From contig JACQWR010000024.1 in assembly GCA_016209105.1 (NCBI GenBank), positions 1 to 64,000 of the forward strand: 64,000 bases of DNA. The letters run 5' to 3'. Below the pieces are notes generated by a model, which was not told where the DNA came from, did not search any database, and saw only the letters and a list, made by a program, of their open reading frames with translations. The position numbers were made by a program, and so were the translations under genes. The stretch comes from Deltaproteobacteria bacterium. Lineage in GTDB: Bacteria > Desulfobacterota > Syntrophia > Syntrophales > JACQWR01. Below, piece by piece: positions 1 through 10,243 of the stretch. How positions within the stretch are numbered: position 1 is the first letter of the stretch; each line of letters starts with the position of its first letter.

Positions 1-29
1 GGGGGGGGGGGGGGGGGGGGGGGGGGGGG
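1..29. other. Homopolymer G run at window edge
   Basis: The first 29 bases are all G, followed by ordinary sequence. No coding or regulatory reading is plausible. Long terminal poly-G is typical of two-colour sequencing chemistry artefacts or a badly closed contig end, so this is probably technical. Confidence 0.85.
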
Positions 30-65
30 CGGTCGGATCACCGCCCCCCGGTGAGCGGGAAAGGA

Positions 66-278
66 TTACTCTTTCTGATACTTGAAGGACACGCTTATCC
101 GGGCGCGAAAGAGCGCCACTTTGCCGTCTTCAAGCGACATGTCAAGCTTGACGACTTCGGCAATGCGGAGATCCCGCAATGACTTTGCCGCTGTTTTTAT
201 CGCACTTTTTGCGGCATCCTCCCAGGAAACCTTGCTTGATCCCACCAACTCAATGAGTTTGTACGTACTTTCAGGCAT
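66..278 (-). CDS. Dodecin family flavin-binding protein
   Basis: A 70-residue protein of the dodecin family: small proteins that assemble into hollow dodecamers and store or buffer flavins in the cytoplasm. The family pattern is clear from the N-terminal YKLIELVGSS strand through SWEDAAKSAI and LRDLRIAEVV to the C-terminal SFKYQ strand, and the length matches the usual 65-72 residues. The frame is open 27 codons further upstream, but the Met at 278 starts the conserved fold and has a GGAGAG ribosome site just before it. It stands alone, with no operon partner visible. Family is certain; the bound ligand is inferred. Confidence 0.9.
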   Translation of the reverse strand: MPESTYKLIELVGSSKVSWEDAAKSAIKTAAKSLRDLRIAEVVKLDMSLEDGKVALFRARISVSFKYQKE

Positions 279-478
279 GGCAACTCTCCTTTCTTTTCTT
301 AGTAAGGTTAATAGTAAGAACCCCCCTATCTTCCTCCTCTTCAAAGAGGTAAAAACCAAACCTGCTCTGCACTCATGGGGCTACTTCCGAGAAGATGTTT
401 TATTCTAAAGAGATTCACGTAATAAAGCAATATACAAAATAGACTATTTTATTGCCTCCTGCCCGCCCGTTGCGGAAT

Positions 479-739
479 TCAGGACCCTCTTTTTACGATT
501 TCTGCAGCTATTCCCACAATAAGAGAAGAAACCAGGCATGTTGATGTGGCGGTAAGATATTCAACGAAATAAAAAGCCTGCACGGGGGTCATATGCCACT
601 TTATCGAACTGCGGTTTTCCGCGGCTCGCCTCATGAATTCATCCCGGTATGCAGTTTTTAAGAACGAACAGGAAAGGCACCAGACGATCCCCCACAGGAA
701 AGGAATAAGCAGACGCGCTCCCCAGTGATTGGCGAGCAC
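479..739 (-). CDS. Small hypothetical membrane protein
   Basis: Unrecognised protein of about 86 residues. It has a hydrophobic helix near residues 8-30, a charged middle, and a second hydrophobic helix near 58-80 ending in a basic tail, so it is probably an inner-membrane protein with two spans. The called start is GTG at 739. The same frame stays open up to about 868 and would add a basic stretch and more of the first helix, but contains no ATG, GTG or TTG there. Either the start is the GTG or the 5' end has been damaged. No relatives are recognised and no operon partner is visible. Confidence 0.4.
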   Translation of the reverse strand: MLANHWGARLLIPFLWGIVWCLSCSFLKTAYRDEFMRRAAENRSSIKWHMTPVQAFYFVEYLTATSTCLVSSLIVGIAAEIVKRGS

Positions 740-1017
740 ACCTATGAAAATCCCCGCTGCTGCGTTCGGAAAAGGAACTATTGCCGGCTTCTCCTTCCTG
801 ATTCTGATAGCGCGTTTTTGGTAAGAACCTGTCTTTGCGATGCGGAAATTTACGACGGGCGGCTTAACGTGTCAATGAAATAATGACACACGTCCGGCCG
901 TTTATTCTTGACACGCACCCCCCTATTTCCTACACTGCCGAAAGGCAGAGAGGGGAGATGCCGCATCGTTTTCTTACCGAAAGAATCAGAAACGATTTTA
1001 CCGAAGAGGAGCCCGAT

Positions 1018-1770
1018 ATGCAGAGAGACGGATTCTTGGAATTGACCCGAACAAGACGCAGCATCCGGCAATTTAAAGCCGATCCTGTCTCCGATGAATG
1101 CGTTCAACAAATTCTGGAGGCGGCGCGGTGGGCGATGTCCGGCGGCAACAGTCAGCCGTGGCAGTATATCGTCATCAGAAAGAACGAGATCAAAGAAAAA
1201 CTGGCCGAAATTTACCGCCATTACCGCGAGATAAGCCTGGCGGTCGAATTGACCCGTCTGGAGGAGTACCGTCAACCTGCGTTCCGGGCGCCCGGCGGAG
1301 GCGATGCCGCCGAGGTATCCCGCAGCCGATTTACCGTATGGAGCGGCGCTCCGGTGGTCATTGCCGTCCTCGGCGACCGCCGGCTGATGCAGGCAAGCAC
1401 CCTGGCGGCACGGCTCTTTGAAATGCACACCTTCGACCAGAACCTGGCCTGCACCGCTTACGCGATTCATCTAACTGCGGCATCCCTGGGTCTGGGCGCC
1501 CAGTGGTTAAGCTTGCTCCCGCCGGTTGCCGAGGCCATGAAAACGGCCATGGGGATTCCCCTGGAGCTTACCCTCTTTAATCTGAATCCTATCGGCTACC
1601 CCGCAGTGGCGCCGGTTTCGCACCGCCGCGAACTCGGCGAACTGGTGCACCAGGATTACTATGACATGACGAAATTCATGTCCAACGATGACGTCGGGAA
1701 GTATATCCTGCATCAACGAAAGCAACACGCCGCGGGGGGGACATACAAGGTCGGTGCAAAGGAAACATAG
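1018..1770 (+). CDS. Nitroreductase family FMN oxidoreductase
   Basis: A 250-residue member of the nitroreductase superfamily, which uses FMN and NAD(P)H to reduce nitro groups, quinones, flavins or enones in the cytoplasm. The diagnostic N-terminal block TRRSIRQFKADPV and the following AARWAMSGGNSQPWQ segment hold the FMN-phosphate contacts. The C-terminal half has the GLGAQWLSL helix typical of the family. The Met at 1018 is preferred over the far-upstream 883 start because GAGGAG lies six bases before it and the conserved block begins about ten residues later. It is monocistronic and converges on groEL. The substrate cannot be told from sequence. Confidence 0.85.
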   Translation: MQRDGFLELTRTRRSIRQFKADPVSDECVQQILEAARWAMSGGNSQPWQYIVIRKNEIKEKLAEIYRHYREISLAVELTRLEEYRQPAFRAPGGGDAAEVSRSRFTVWSGAPVVIAVLGDRRLMQASTLAARLFEMHTFDQNLACTAYAIHLTAASLGLGAQWLSLLPPVAEAMKTAMGIPLELTLFNLNPIGYPAVAPVSHRRELGELVHQDYYDMTKFMSNDDVGKYILHQRKQHAAGGTYKVGAKET

Positions 1771-1843
1771 CTGTGTCGCCGGCATTCCGGGAAGACCAGG
1801 GTATCAGCCGGGGTGAAACGGCGTATCGTCGTTGTTAAAAACA

Positions 1844-1875
1844 AGAAGCCCCCGCCGGATCCGGCGGGGGCTTCT
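1844..1875 (-). terminator. Intrinsic terminator of groESL
   Basis: A near-perfect 15-bp GC-rich inverted repeat (AGAAGCCCCCGCCGG and its complement, with AT at the centre). On the minus strand it is followed by TTGTTTTTAAC, a U tract suited to ending groEL. It lies 40 bp past the groEL stop and between convergent genes, so it may also stop the nitroreductase transcript. Confidence 0.85.
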
Positions 1876-1914
1876 GAAACTCATGGTACGGACCTCAAGC
1901 CCGTCAGGACATGC

Positions 1915-3573
<1,659 letters not shown>

Positions 3574-3588
3574 TTACATAGTCAATTA

Positions 3589-3879
3589 TTACTTTTCAAT
3601 AATTCCCAGAATGTCGTCTTCTCTCATGATGAGGTGCTCTTCGCCGTCAATCTTCACTTCCGTGCCGGCATACTTGCTGAAGAGGATTTTGTCGCCCACC
3701 TTGACATCCAGTTTGATAACGCTGCCGTCTTCCTTGACTTTTCCTTTTCCCACGGCAATAACCTTGCCCTCCATGGGCTTCTCCTTCGCCGTATCGGGAA
3801 TGATTATTCCCCCCTTGGTCTTCTCTTCTTCGGCTAACCGCTTTACGATCACCCTGTCCTGCAATGGCCTGATTTTCAT
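3589..3879 (-). CDS. groES: Co-chaperonin GroES (HSP10)
   Basis: A 96-residue GroES subunit, which forms the heptameric lid of the GroEL cage. The N-terminal [14 protein letters not shown] strand and the mobile loop [16 protein letters not shown] (residues 21-36, which binds GroEL) are both present, and the C-terminal EDDILGIIE matches the family. It is the first gene of the groES-groEL operon, with a GGAGAG-type ribosome site close to the start and a TTGACA promoter about 85 bp upstream. Confidence 0.98.
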   Translation of the reverse strand: MKIRPLQDRVIVKRLAEEEKTKGGIIIPDTAKEKPMEGKVIAVGKGKVKEDGSVIKLDVKVGDKILFSKYAGTEVKIDGEEHLIMREDDILGIIEK

Positions 3880-3962
3880 ACGTACATCTCTCCTTTCGCT
3901 ATTTTTTAAAAAATTTTAAAAAGATACAAAGATTTTAATTTATTAGCGGATTTTCAGCATCT

Positions 3963-3990
3963 ATAATAAACATGATTTGCCCCCTGTCAA
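3963..3990 (-). promoter_or_regulatory. Sigma70-type promoter of groESL
   Basis: On the minus strand TTGACA (3990-3985) and TATTAT (3968-3963) are separated by 16 bp. The AT-rich leader to groES is about 85 bases. No CIRCE inverted repeat (TTAGCACTC type) is seen, so HrcA control is not supported. Heat-shock sigma control cannot be judged from the boxes alone. Confidence 0.6.
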
Positions 3991-4092
3991 GATGTCCCGG
4001 CCAAGAATTTTCAAAAAATCTGCGGTATCCTTCGCTCTATTGAGAGGAAAGAACGGGCCGCTAATTAGGTTGCTGAGAAAATCACCTTTACC

Positions 4093-4212
4093 GGCTGCTC
4101 AAAAATGCCCAGATGCAAGGCCCCAGAAATCCTGAGCCGTGAGGCGTACTTGTCCGTACGTTGAACGGCTAAGGATGAGGGAAACGCAGCAGATAGGCAT
4201 TTTTCAGTAGCC
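4093..4212. repeat. 120-bp dispersed repeat with inverted ends, copy 1
   Basis: One of three related copies (others near 60634 and 63107). The left end is GGCTGCTCAAAAATGCC; the right end read in reverse is GGCTACTGAAAAATGCC, so the termini are inverted repeats. The interior holds a GTACG-centred palindrome. This copy begins 9 bp beyond the radA stop. No coding capacity. Confidence 0.8.
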
Positions 4213-4221
4213 TGATAGGGA

Positions 4222-5595
4222 TCAAAACAGGTGCGCCATCAGTTCCCTGAGACTGCTGATCCGGTAAATTTTCATACCCTCCCCCGGCATTTTGTCGCGG
4301 GACTGTGTTTTGGGAATGATAGAGCGGGTAAAACCCATCCGGGCAGCCTCTTTCACCCTCGCCTCTATCTGAGAGATCCCTCGCACCTCCCCCGTGAGAC
4401 CGATCTCGCCGAAAACGACCGTTCCTGAGTCAATGGGACGGTCCAGAAATGCCGAGGCGAGCGATGAGACGATCCCTAAGTCTATGGCCGGTTCGCCGAC
4501 CCTGATCCCGCCGGCAACATTGAGAAAAATATCGTGATTGCCGAGATGAAGCCCGCAGATCTTGTCCATCACCGCGATGAGGAGCGACACCCGGTTGGGA
4601 TCAACCCCGATGGCGGTGCGCCTCGGCATTCCCAGGTTGGTAGGACTGACCAGCGACTGGATCTCTATCAGGATGGGTCGTGTCCCTTCGATACTCGGGA
4701 CGATTACGGACCCGGCGGCCCCCTCCGGCCGTTCCGCAAGAAAAAAGGCCGAAGGATTGGAAACCTCCCGGAGGCCGTCATCCCGCATTTCGAAGACGCC
4801 GATCTCATTCGCCGGGCCGAAGCGGTTCTTGATGCTCCGAATGATCCGGTAGGCATGTCCCGAATCCCCCTCGAAATACAGCACCGTGTCCACCATGTGT
4901 TCCAGCACCTTCGGTCCGGCGATGGAGCCGTCCTTGGTCACATGGCCCACCAGAAAGACGGGAATGCACATTTTTTTCGACTGCAGAATGAGCCGCCCCG
5001 ACGCCTCCCGCACCTGTCCCACGCTGCCCGGCGCGGAAGACAGGAGGTCGGAATACATGGTCTGGACCGAATCAATCACCACCGCGGCCGGCATGATTTC
5101 CCGGATATGGCGGAGGATATTTTCCAGGTCCACCTCCACGAGGATGAGGAGGTTTTTCGAGGATGCCCCGATCCTTTTTCCCCTGAGCCGTATCTGCTTC
5201 GCCGATTCTTCGCCCGTGACGTAGAGGACCTTGAGCCCTGTGGCCGCCATATTATGCAGCATCTGGAGGAGCAGGGTGGATTTCCCGATCCCCGGCTCGC
5301 CGCCCACCAGGATCGCCGAACCGCCCACGATGCCGCCGCCCAGCACCCGGTCCATCTCGGCAATGCCTGTGAGCTCCCGCTCGCCCTCCGTGGCGGAGAT
5401 ATCGTCAATCGCAAGCGGCGCCCCGTCGAACTTCAGTTCCGCGGCGGAGGCGGAGGGAGAGAGCCGCACCTCTTCCTCCACAAACTGGTTCCACTCCCCG
5501 CAGGAGGGACACCTGCCCAGCCACTTCGGCGACTGGTGCCCGCAGCTCTGGCAGAAAAACTGTGTTTTGCTCTTCTTCGGAGGTGGATTCTTCAT
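4222..5595 (-). CDS. radA: DNA repair protein RadA
   Basis: A 457-residue RadA, a RecA-like ATPase that speeds branch migration during recombinational repair. The N-terminal C4 zinc finger is at Cys15, Cys18, Cys29 and Cys32; the Walker A box GEPGIGKST is at residues 99-107; the RadA-specific KNRFG motif lies in SIKNRFGPANE; and the C-terminal third is the Lon-like domain. Length is normal. Its 5' end is duplicated at about 90 percent protein identity in a truncated copy at 9157-9485. The gene is followed at once by a 120-bp dispersed repeat. It appears intact and functional. Confidence 0.96.
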   Translation of the reverse strand: MKNPPPKKSKTQFFCQSCGHQSPKWLGRCPSCGEWNQFVEEEVRLSPSASAAELKFDGAPLAIDDISATEGERELTGIAEMDRVLGGGIVGGSAILVGGEPGIGKSTLLLQMLHNMAATGLKVLYVTGEESAKQIRLRGKRIGASSKNLLILVEVDLENILRHIREIMPAAVVIDSVQTMYSDLLSSAPGSVGQVREASGRLILQSKKMCIPVFLVGHVTKDGSIAGPKVLEHMVDTVLYFEGDSGHAYRIIRSIKNRFGPANEIGVFEMRDDGLREVSNPSAFFLAERPEGAAGSVIVPSIEGTRPILIEIQSLVSPTNLGMPRRTAIGVDPNRVSLLIAVMDKICGLHLGNHDIFLNVAGGIRVGEPAIDLGIVSSLASAFLDRPIDSGTVVFGEIGLTGEVRGISQIEARVKEAARMGFTRSIIPKTQSRDKMPGEGMKIYRISSLRELMAHLF

Positions 5596-5843
5596 GTTTG
5601 TTGAGTAGATTTATTTAAAGTCTACAGCGGAATAAATGCGCCCTCCCTATTTCGACGGGCCACGTCAGCCGCAAAGCGCGCCCTCGACCCGTAAGTCGGA
5701 CATCTCTACTTGTCTTTTGCCTCTTCCCGGAAATCATCATATGGAATACCGGAGGAAAAGGAAGGGGGCAGGCTACTTTTATGGAGGAAGAAGAGGGGGC
5801 ACCGAAAAAATAACCTGTCCCCTTTCCCCCCTATGCTCTATGC

Positions 5844-6149
5844 TTACGCTGTTCTGACACGGACACGGGGTTCCACAAAGGGCCAGATGGTGCACCAGGC
5901 AACGTGCATGTCATAGTCAACCTGGAGATTCAACCATATTTCGAGGGACACCCAAAAATATTTACCAAGACGCAGGGCTGTATCTGCAGTAATAGTGCGC
6001 TTTCCCTTGATGATCGCGGTAATTCGCCCCGGTGGTACGTCAATATCCCTCGCCAGTTGATTGGCGCTCAGACCGAGGGGGTTCATAAACTCTTCGTAAA
6101 GAATTCCACCGGGCGATATCGGATCAAGCATTTCTTTTCCCTTTGTCAT
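5844..6149 (-). CDS. higA: HigA-like antitoxin (XRE family)
   Basis: A 101-residue HTH protein of the HigA antitoxin family, which binds its toxin and represses its own operon. The family opening PISPGGILYEEFM is followed by the helix-turn-helix GLSANQLARDIDVPPGRITAIIKGKRTITADTA and the YFWVSLEIWLNLQ dimer helix. ATG at 6149 is chosen over a GTG at 6158 because GAGGTG lies six bases ahead of it. The matching toxin gene directly upstream is broken (see 6162-6473), so this is probably an orphan antitoxin. Whether it still regulates anything is unknown. Confidence 0.8.
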   Translation of the reverse strand: MTKGKEMLDPISPGGILYEEFMNPLGLSANQLARDIDVPPGRITAIIKGKRTITADTALRLGKYFWVSLEIWLNLQVDYDMHVAWCTIWPFVEPRVRVRTA

Positions 6150-6161
6150 CTCCTTCACCTC

Positions 6162-6473
6162 TTAATGGTAATCCACAATTTCGACATCGCTCACATCGCC
6201 CTTTTCCCATCTGAAGCAAATCCGCCATTGATCATTGATACGAATGCTGTATTGCCCCTTCCGGTCTCCTTTCAGCGCTAAAAGTTAATTGCCGGGCGGC
6301 TGCCTGAGATCCCGGAGAGTTCTGGCGCGATGTAAGTAGATTCCCACGGGCTTACGCCCGTAGTCCTCAGCGCAGTTTTGATAGAGGAGTTTGCGTCGCA
6401 CCTGCCGCTCAAAGACCTGAAAGTGGACAACACAACGACCATCAAAAAGAGAGGCGGTGTCGCGACACCGGCA
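6162..6473 (-). pseudogene. higB: Degraded HigB/RelE-type toxin gene
   Basis: Minus-strand remnants of a HigB ribosome-dependent mRNA interferase lie upstream of higA, the normal toxin-antitoxin order. The C-terminal 40 codons read cleanly, including GQYSIRINDQWRICFRW and ending VEIVDYH. Going upstream, an in-frame TAA at 6285-6287 replaces a residue right after RQPPGN. Upstream again the frame continues (LHRARTLRDLR), then carries an apparent 45-bp in-frame insertion (6336-6380), then resumes as CRDTASLFDG and FERQVRRKLLY. No start codon remains because the 5' end runs into an ATATAT stretch. The three lesions mean no active toxin. Confidence 0.7.
6336..6380. repeat. 45-bp palindrome-bearing insertion inside higB remnant
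   Basis: Relative to the expected HigB sequence (RRKLLY directly followed by LHRARTL), 15 extra codons lie here. The insert contains the palindrome ACGGGCTTACGCCCGT. Its length is a multiple of three, so it keeps the frame. It looks like a small palindromic element. Confidence 0.5.
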
Positions 6474-6744
6474 TATATATATAATAATATGCCTTACGTA
6501 ATATGTAAAGCTTTATTCAAAATTGTGATTGGTTTCTCTTGACACACAAAACTTTTTCTCTTACCGTAAACCCACGAAAAAGCAAGTTTTCATCAGTTTT
6601 TCTCGTTAATGCTACTCCAGACTGGTTCATCTTCCTGTTCCGCTATCCATCCAATGGAGCATCGGAAACGTGAGCAACTGAGAATGAGACATCCTGTCAT
6701 CATAGGGAGGTCACTCCCCAACCGAAAGGCAAGTTCCTATCGAA

Positions 6745-9131
6745 ATGACTCAACACGTACTCCTACCGGCCCTGTGGGGTCTGGTCTTGCTCTGTTCCTT
6801 CATCGGTTACGGTACCGTCCTCGAGCGGTTGCTATTTGGCCGCGAACGATTCGGCTGGGCGAACAAAGCGGCCTGGGGAATGTCCTTCTATTTGGTGACG
6901 GGAGGAATCATGATCGGGTTCCACGCCGTATCGCGCCTCTTCCTGCTGGCGATGGTCCTCGTGGGATGTCTCTTTGGCCTTGCAGATGCCGTCGCGGGGC
7001 GGGTGCATCTGCACGAAGGGTTCGTTGTTGTCCGGGAGAAGATGCGCGCGCGTCCCTATATCTATGCCCTGAGAGTATCGGCGATTGGTGTGATCGTCCT
7101 CCTGGTGGCAATCCAGTACCTTGCCTCGTCGGACCTGACGCCCTTGGTAGCGATGAAGCGGTACGCTTCCCTGATGGACGACCTGCGCGGTTACTTCGTC
7201 TTCCCGAAACAGATCCTTGAATCGACGGCGGAATCGCCCTCATCATCGCGGTCGGCCTGATCTGGCGGATCGGTCAAGAACGCCAGCTCCCCTTTTTCTG
7301 GCAATGGGCACTCGCGCTTATCCCTCTGCTTCTCCCGTACACGGAGCTGCGACTGAACAGTTCCAGCTTCGTCACCGGCATGGTGGTGTTCCTGGCGCTT
7401 TTTATATTTCTCGACCGGAAAAGGGCGCACGGCAAAACCCCTTTGGGCAATGCGCTGGTTATCGGGATGTTGGCGGCGAGCGCTTGTGGACTGCGGACCA
7501 ACCTCATCCCCCCCTGTGTGCTAATCATTGCCTTCTCCTGCCTGTGGTATCTGAAAAAAACAGGGTTAACCAAGGAGGCGATCGCCGAGGTGCTTATGAT
7601 CCCCCTCTTCACGTTCCTCATGGTCCTCCCCTGGCTTCTCTCGCTGCTGCGCACCTCCGGCACGCTGCTCTATCCCGTACTGGGGACGGGGTTCGATGAA
7701 GTGAATTATGGTTTCTACCTTCCCGAGCACTTTGCAGGCGGTTATTCGCTTCTGCAGAAGCTTGAGATCATCTTCAGATTTTCCTATATCGCCGGGAACG
7801 GTTTTTACTGGGCGTTTCTGATTTCGGGCGTTATCGTCTTCTTCCTGGTTCCCCTAAAGCACCGCGCCTCCCCCCACGCCTTCGCGCTCGGCACGTTGCT
7901 CGCTGGCGTTGCAATCCTGCTCAGGGGAGACATCAGTAATCCCGGACCATTTCATCGCTATCTGTTTATCCCCTTCCTGGTATCGCTCATCGTATTTCAG
8001 GCTTGCCTCATTGATCAGGTGTATCATCATTATTTGTTGGCGGATAAACGGCGTACCACAGGCCTTCTGGATGCGGTGTTGGCTGGCAATCGGCGTGTCG
8101 TGACTGTCCTCCTTATCGTCTGTGGCTGCTTCGCGGTGCTGGTGAACCTTTCATACGGCAAAGGGAACGCTCCCGCCCTATATGCGGCGCACCTTGCGCA
8201 GCTTGTCAGAATGAACCACTTCTCGGGAGAATTGTTTCCTGAGGCGGACCGAATGCGGTATGCAAGAGCGCAGGTGACAGTCCCCGCCGACGAGGGGATA
8301 CTGGCGGACGACTATGAAACGTTTCTCTATGACTTCAGACGGAACCGTATTTATACCATGAGTGATCCTGGCACGTGCAGTCCGCCGCCGGGCATGCCGT
8401 ACTTCCAGGGCGCAGAGGCAGTGGCCGCCTATCTGCTCGCCCACCAGGTCCGTTACGTCGCCTATGCCTACGCGAGCCAGGCCGGCTATCCGGTGGCCGA
8501 TAATCTCTATCGTTTTTTCCCGGAGAATCCCTATCTACAACGGATAACCGTACGGGCCAAGGTTGCCCTCGATCGGGTATTCGGCGAGCTGGGAGGTACG
8601 CGGGCACGCGTCTACGACGACGGCAGGCTGTTCATTCTCGATCTCAAGAATCCCGCGGCGATCCCCACCGCATATCGGGAGCCAAATTATTTTCAGCTCA
8701 GCAAAGTCCTCAGCCCCATCTGGGCTTCCACCCGAGGTTTCGACGACAACAAGGTCTGGACCGACGGCCACGGCGTGATCGAGGGCATCCATTACCAGCC
8801 GGACGACCGGGACGATCTGCTGCTTCTGAATACCTTCGGCTATCATCCCTGGCGGGGAGACTGGGAGAGGCTGAAGCTTATCGTCTCCGTCAACGGGGTG
8901 CCGTTGCAACCCGTGGGCGACACCGAGATTTCCTACATGTTCGCACTCAACGGGTCAAGGCAGCCGATCACGAGCATCACCATTGACTCTTCGACGTTCT
9001 TACCGCGCACCGAACGTATTGGCTTCGGCAGGGATGACGATCTGAAACATGGCATTGATGTGGATACGATCCTGATTACGAACAGGAATGAATTTATCGG
9101 GAGGTATCCGGGAGAGGTGGTTGCCAAATAA
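6745..9131 (+). pseudogene. Frameshifted polytopic membrane protein, GT-C/ArnT-like
   Basis: Two adjoining frames make one protein. The first (6745-7260) gives four to five membrane helices and runs out after LRGYFVFPKQILEST. The second resumes near 7221 as DGGIALIIAVGLIW and continues to 9131 through about seven more helices and a C-terminal soluble domain of roughly 280 residues. The break at about 7215-7235 is a frameshift, probably with some lost codons. The layout (many helices, short loops, large C-terminal domain) resembles GT-C fold glycosyltransferases or related integral membrane proteins, but no catalytic motif can be named. It could be a true pseudogene or an assembly error; it lies in a zone full of other broken genes. 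Confidence 0.55.
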
Positions 9132-9156
9132 CCGGCGCCGCTGGTTTTCGGCAAGT

Positions 9157-9485
9157 AGGGTGGATTTCCCGATCCCCGGATCGCCGCCCACGAGGATCGC
9201 CGAGCCGCCCACGATGCCGCCGCCCAGCACCCGGTCCATCTCGGCAATGCCCGTGAGGGCCCGTTCGCCCTCCGTGGCGGAGATATCGTCAATCGGCAGC
9301 GGCGCCCCGTCGAACTTGAGTTCTGCGGCAGCGGTGGAGGGAGAGAGCCGCACCTCCTCCTCGACAAACTGGTTCCACTCCCCGCAGGAGGGGCACCTGC
9401 CCAGCCACTTCGGCGACTGGTGGCCGCAGCTCTGGCAGAAAAACTGTGTTTTGCTCTTCTTCGAGGGTGAGGTCTTCATTTTCAT
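9157..9485 (-). pseudogene. Truncated second copy of radA 5' end
   Basis: About 110 codons repeat the RadA N-terminus: the C4 zinc finger, the linker and the Walker A box up to GKSTLL. Then homology stops at 9157 and unrelated sequence follows. Roughly ten substitutions separate it from the intact RadA over the shared part. The upstream bases also match (the ATTTA-rich leader differs). It lacks the Walker B, KNRFG and Lon-like parts, so cannot work as RadA. The join abuts the 3' end of the frameshifted membrane gene. It may mark a duplication, a recombination junction or a strain-chimeric assembly. Confidence 0.85.
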
Positions 9486-9492
9486 AAATACG

Positions 9493-9792
9493 CTACACTT
9501 CTATTTCATCTATTCGCGACAATCTATGTCCCTCGAAAACAGTCAGGACATCAATATTATTCCCATTTATTTTGTAGACGATTCGATATTTTCTAAAAAT
9601 CAGTTCTCTTATATTAGGGTTGGAAATTTCGGGAACAGCTCTTCCTCTGAGAGGTTTGTCGGACAAGGACTCTGCGTGTTCGATTATCTGGTCAACAAAT
9701 TTCTCGGCCTGTTCGGGACTATCCTGCGATATAAAATCCTCAATCTCGAACAATCTTTCCAGAGCTTCATGAGTCCACTGGATTTTCATCAC
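9493..9792 (-). CDS. RelE/ParE-family toxin
   Basis: A 99-residue toxin of the RelE/ParE superfamily. It has the usual opening helix (WTHEALERLFEIEDFISQ), the central EISNPNIRELIFRKYRIVYKI strand pair that carries basic active-site or gyrase-contact residues, and a C-terminal IDVLTVFEGHR strand. The resemblance is nearer ParE, which targets DNA gyrase, than RelE, but the target is inferred. It overlaps the upstream antitoxin by four bases (ATGA), so the pair is translationally coupled. Confidence 0.88.
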   Translation of the reverse strand: MMKIQWTHEALERLFEIEDFISQDSPEQAEKFVDQIIEHAESLSDKPLRGRAVPEISNPNIRELIFRKYRIVYKINGNNIDVLTVFEGHRLSRIDEIEV

Positions 9793-10070
9793 ATGCGTCT
9801 TCTCTCACTCAATTCAGCCTTGAGTTCGTCGGTGCTGTAAACTTTTCCGCTTTTAGCATCCGATATCCCTTTGCTGACAGAATCAAAAAAAGCTTTTTTA
9901 TAAACAAGTTCGTCGTAGTCACTCGGAGAGAGCAAAACTCCAGCGGGTCTTCCGTTCTGTGTTATAATCAACGGGTGTCCGGCTTTTTGAATGCTTTTAA
10001 ACCACTTAGAGATGCCAGTTTTAAATTCTGCAATGGGAACAATATCATTTGAAATTGAAAAGGCTTTCAT
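9789..10070 (-). CDS. Phd/YefM-family antitoxin
   Basis: A 93-residue antitoxin of the Phd/YefM fold, which binds operator DNA with its N-terminal domain and the toxin with its C-terminal tail. The N-terminal IVPIAEFKTGISKWFKSIQ and PLIITQNGRPAGVLLSPSDYDEL blocks are diagnostic; the tail is rich in charged residues (DELKAELSERRRM). It is the first gene of a two-gene module with the ParE-like toxin and is expected to repress the pair. AT-rich DNA lies upstream, but no clear palindrome was identified. Confidence 0.88.
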   Translation of the reverse strand: MKAFSISNDIVPIAEFKTGISKWFKSIQKAGHPLIITQNGRPAGVLLSPSDYDELVYKKAFFDSVSKGISDAKSGKVYSTDELKAELSERRRM

Positions 10071-10243
10071 ATTATGGCTCCTTATTTTGCTATATTTTTT
10101 GGTCTAAATATAGGCCAATATAATGAGCAAATCAAGTTCTTTCAATAACAAAAATCTCAGCGGCGGGCCAGCAATTTTACGCTAAGGCCGCCACGGTTCT
10201 ACCCGTCCGCTGAAACGACGGGTTCTGCCAAGTCTATCAGAGT

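Noticed and set aside
3880..3990. CIRCE operator for HrcA ahead of groES
   Set aside because: No TTAGCACTC / GAGTGCTAA pair is present.
6162..6287. Possible selenocysteine or readthrough codon in the higB remnant
   Set aside because: The interrupting codon is TAA, not TGA, and the gene has two further lesions.
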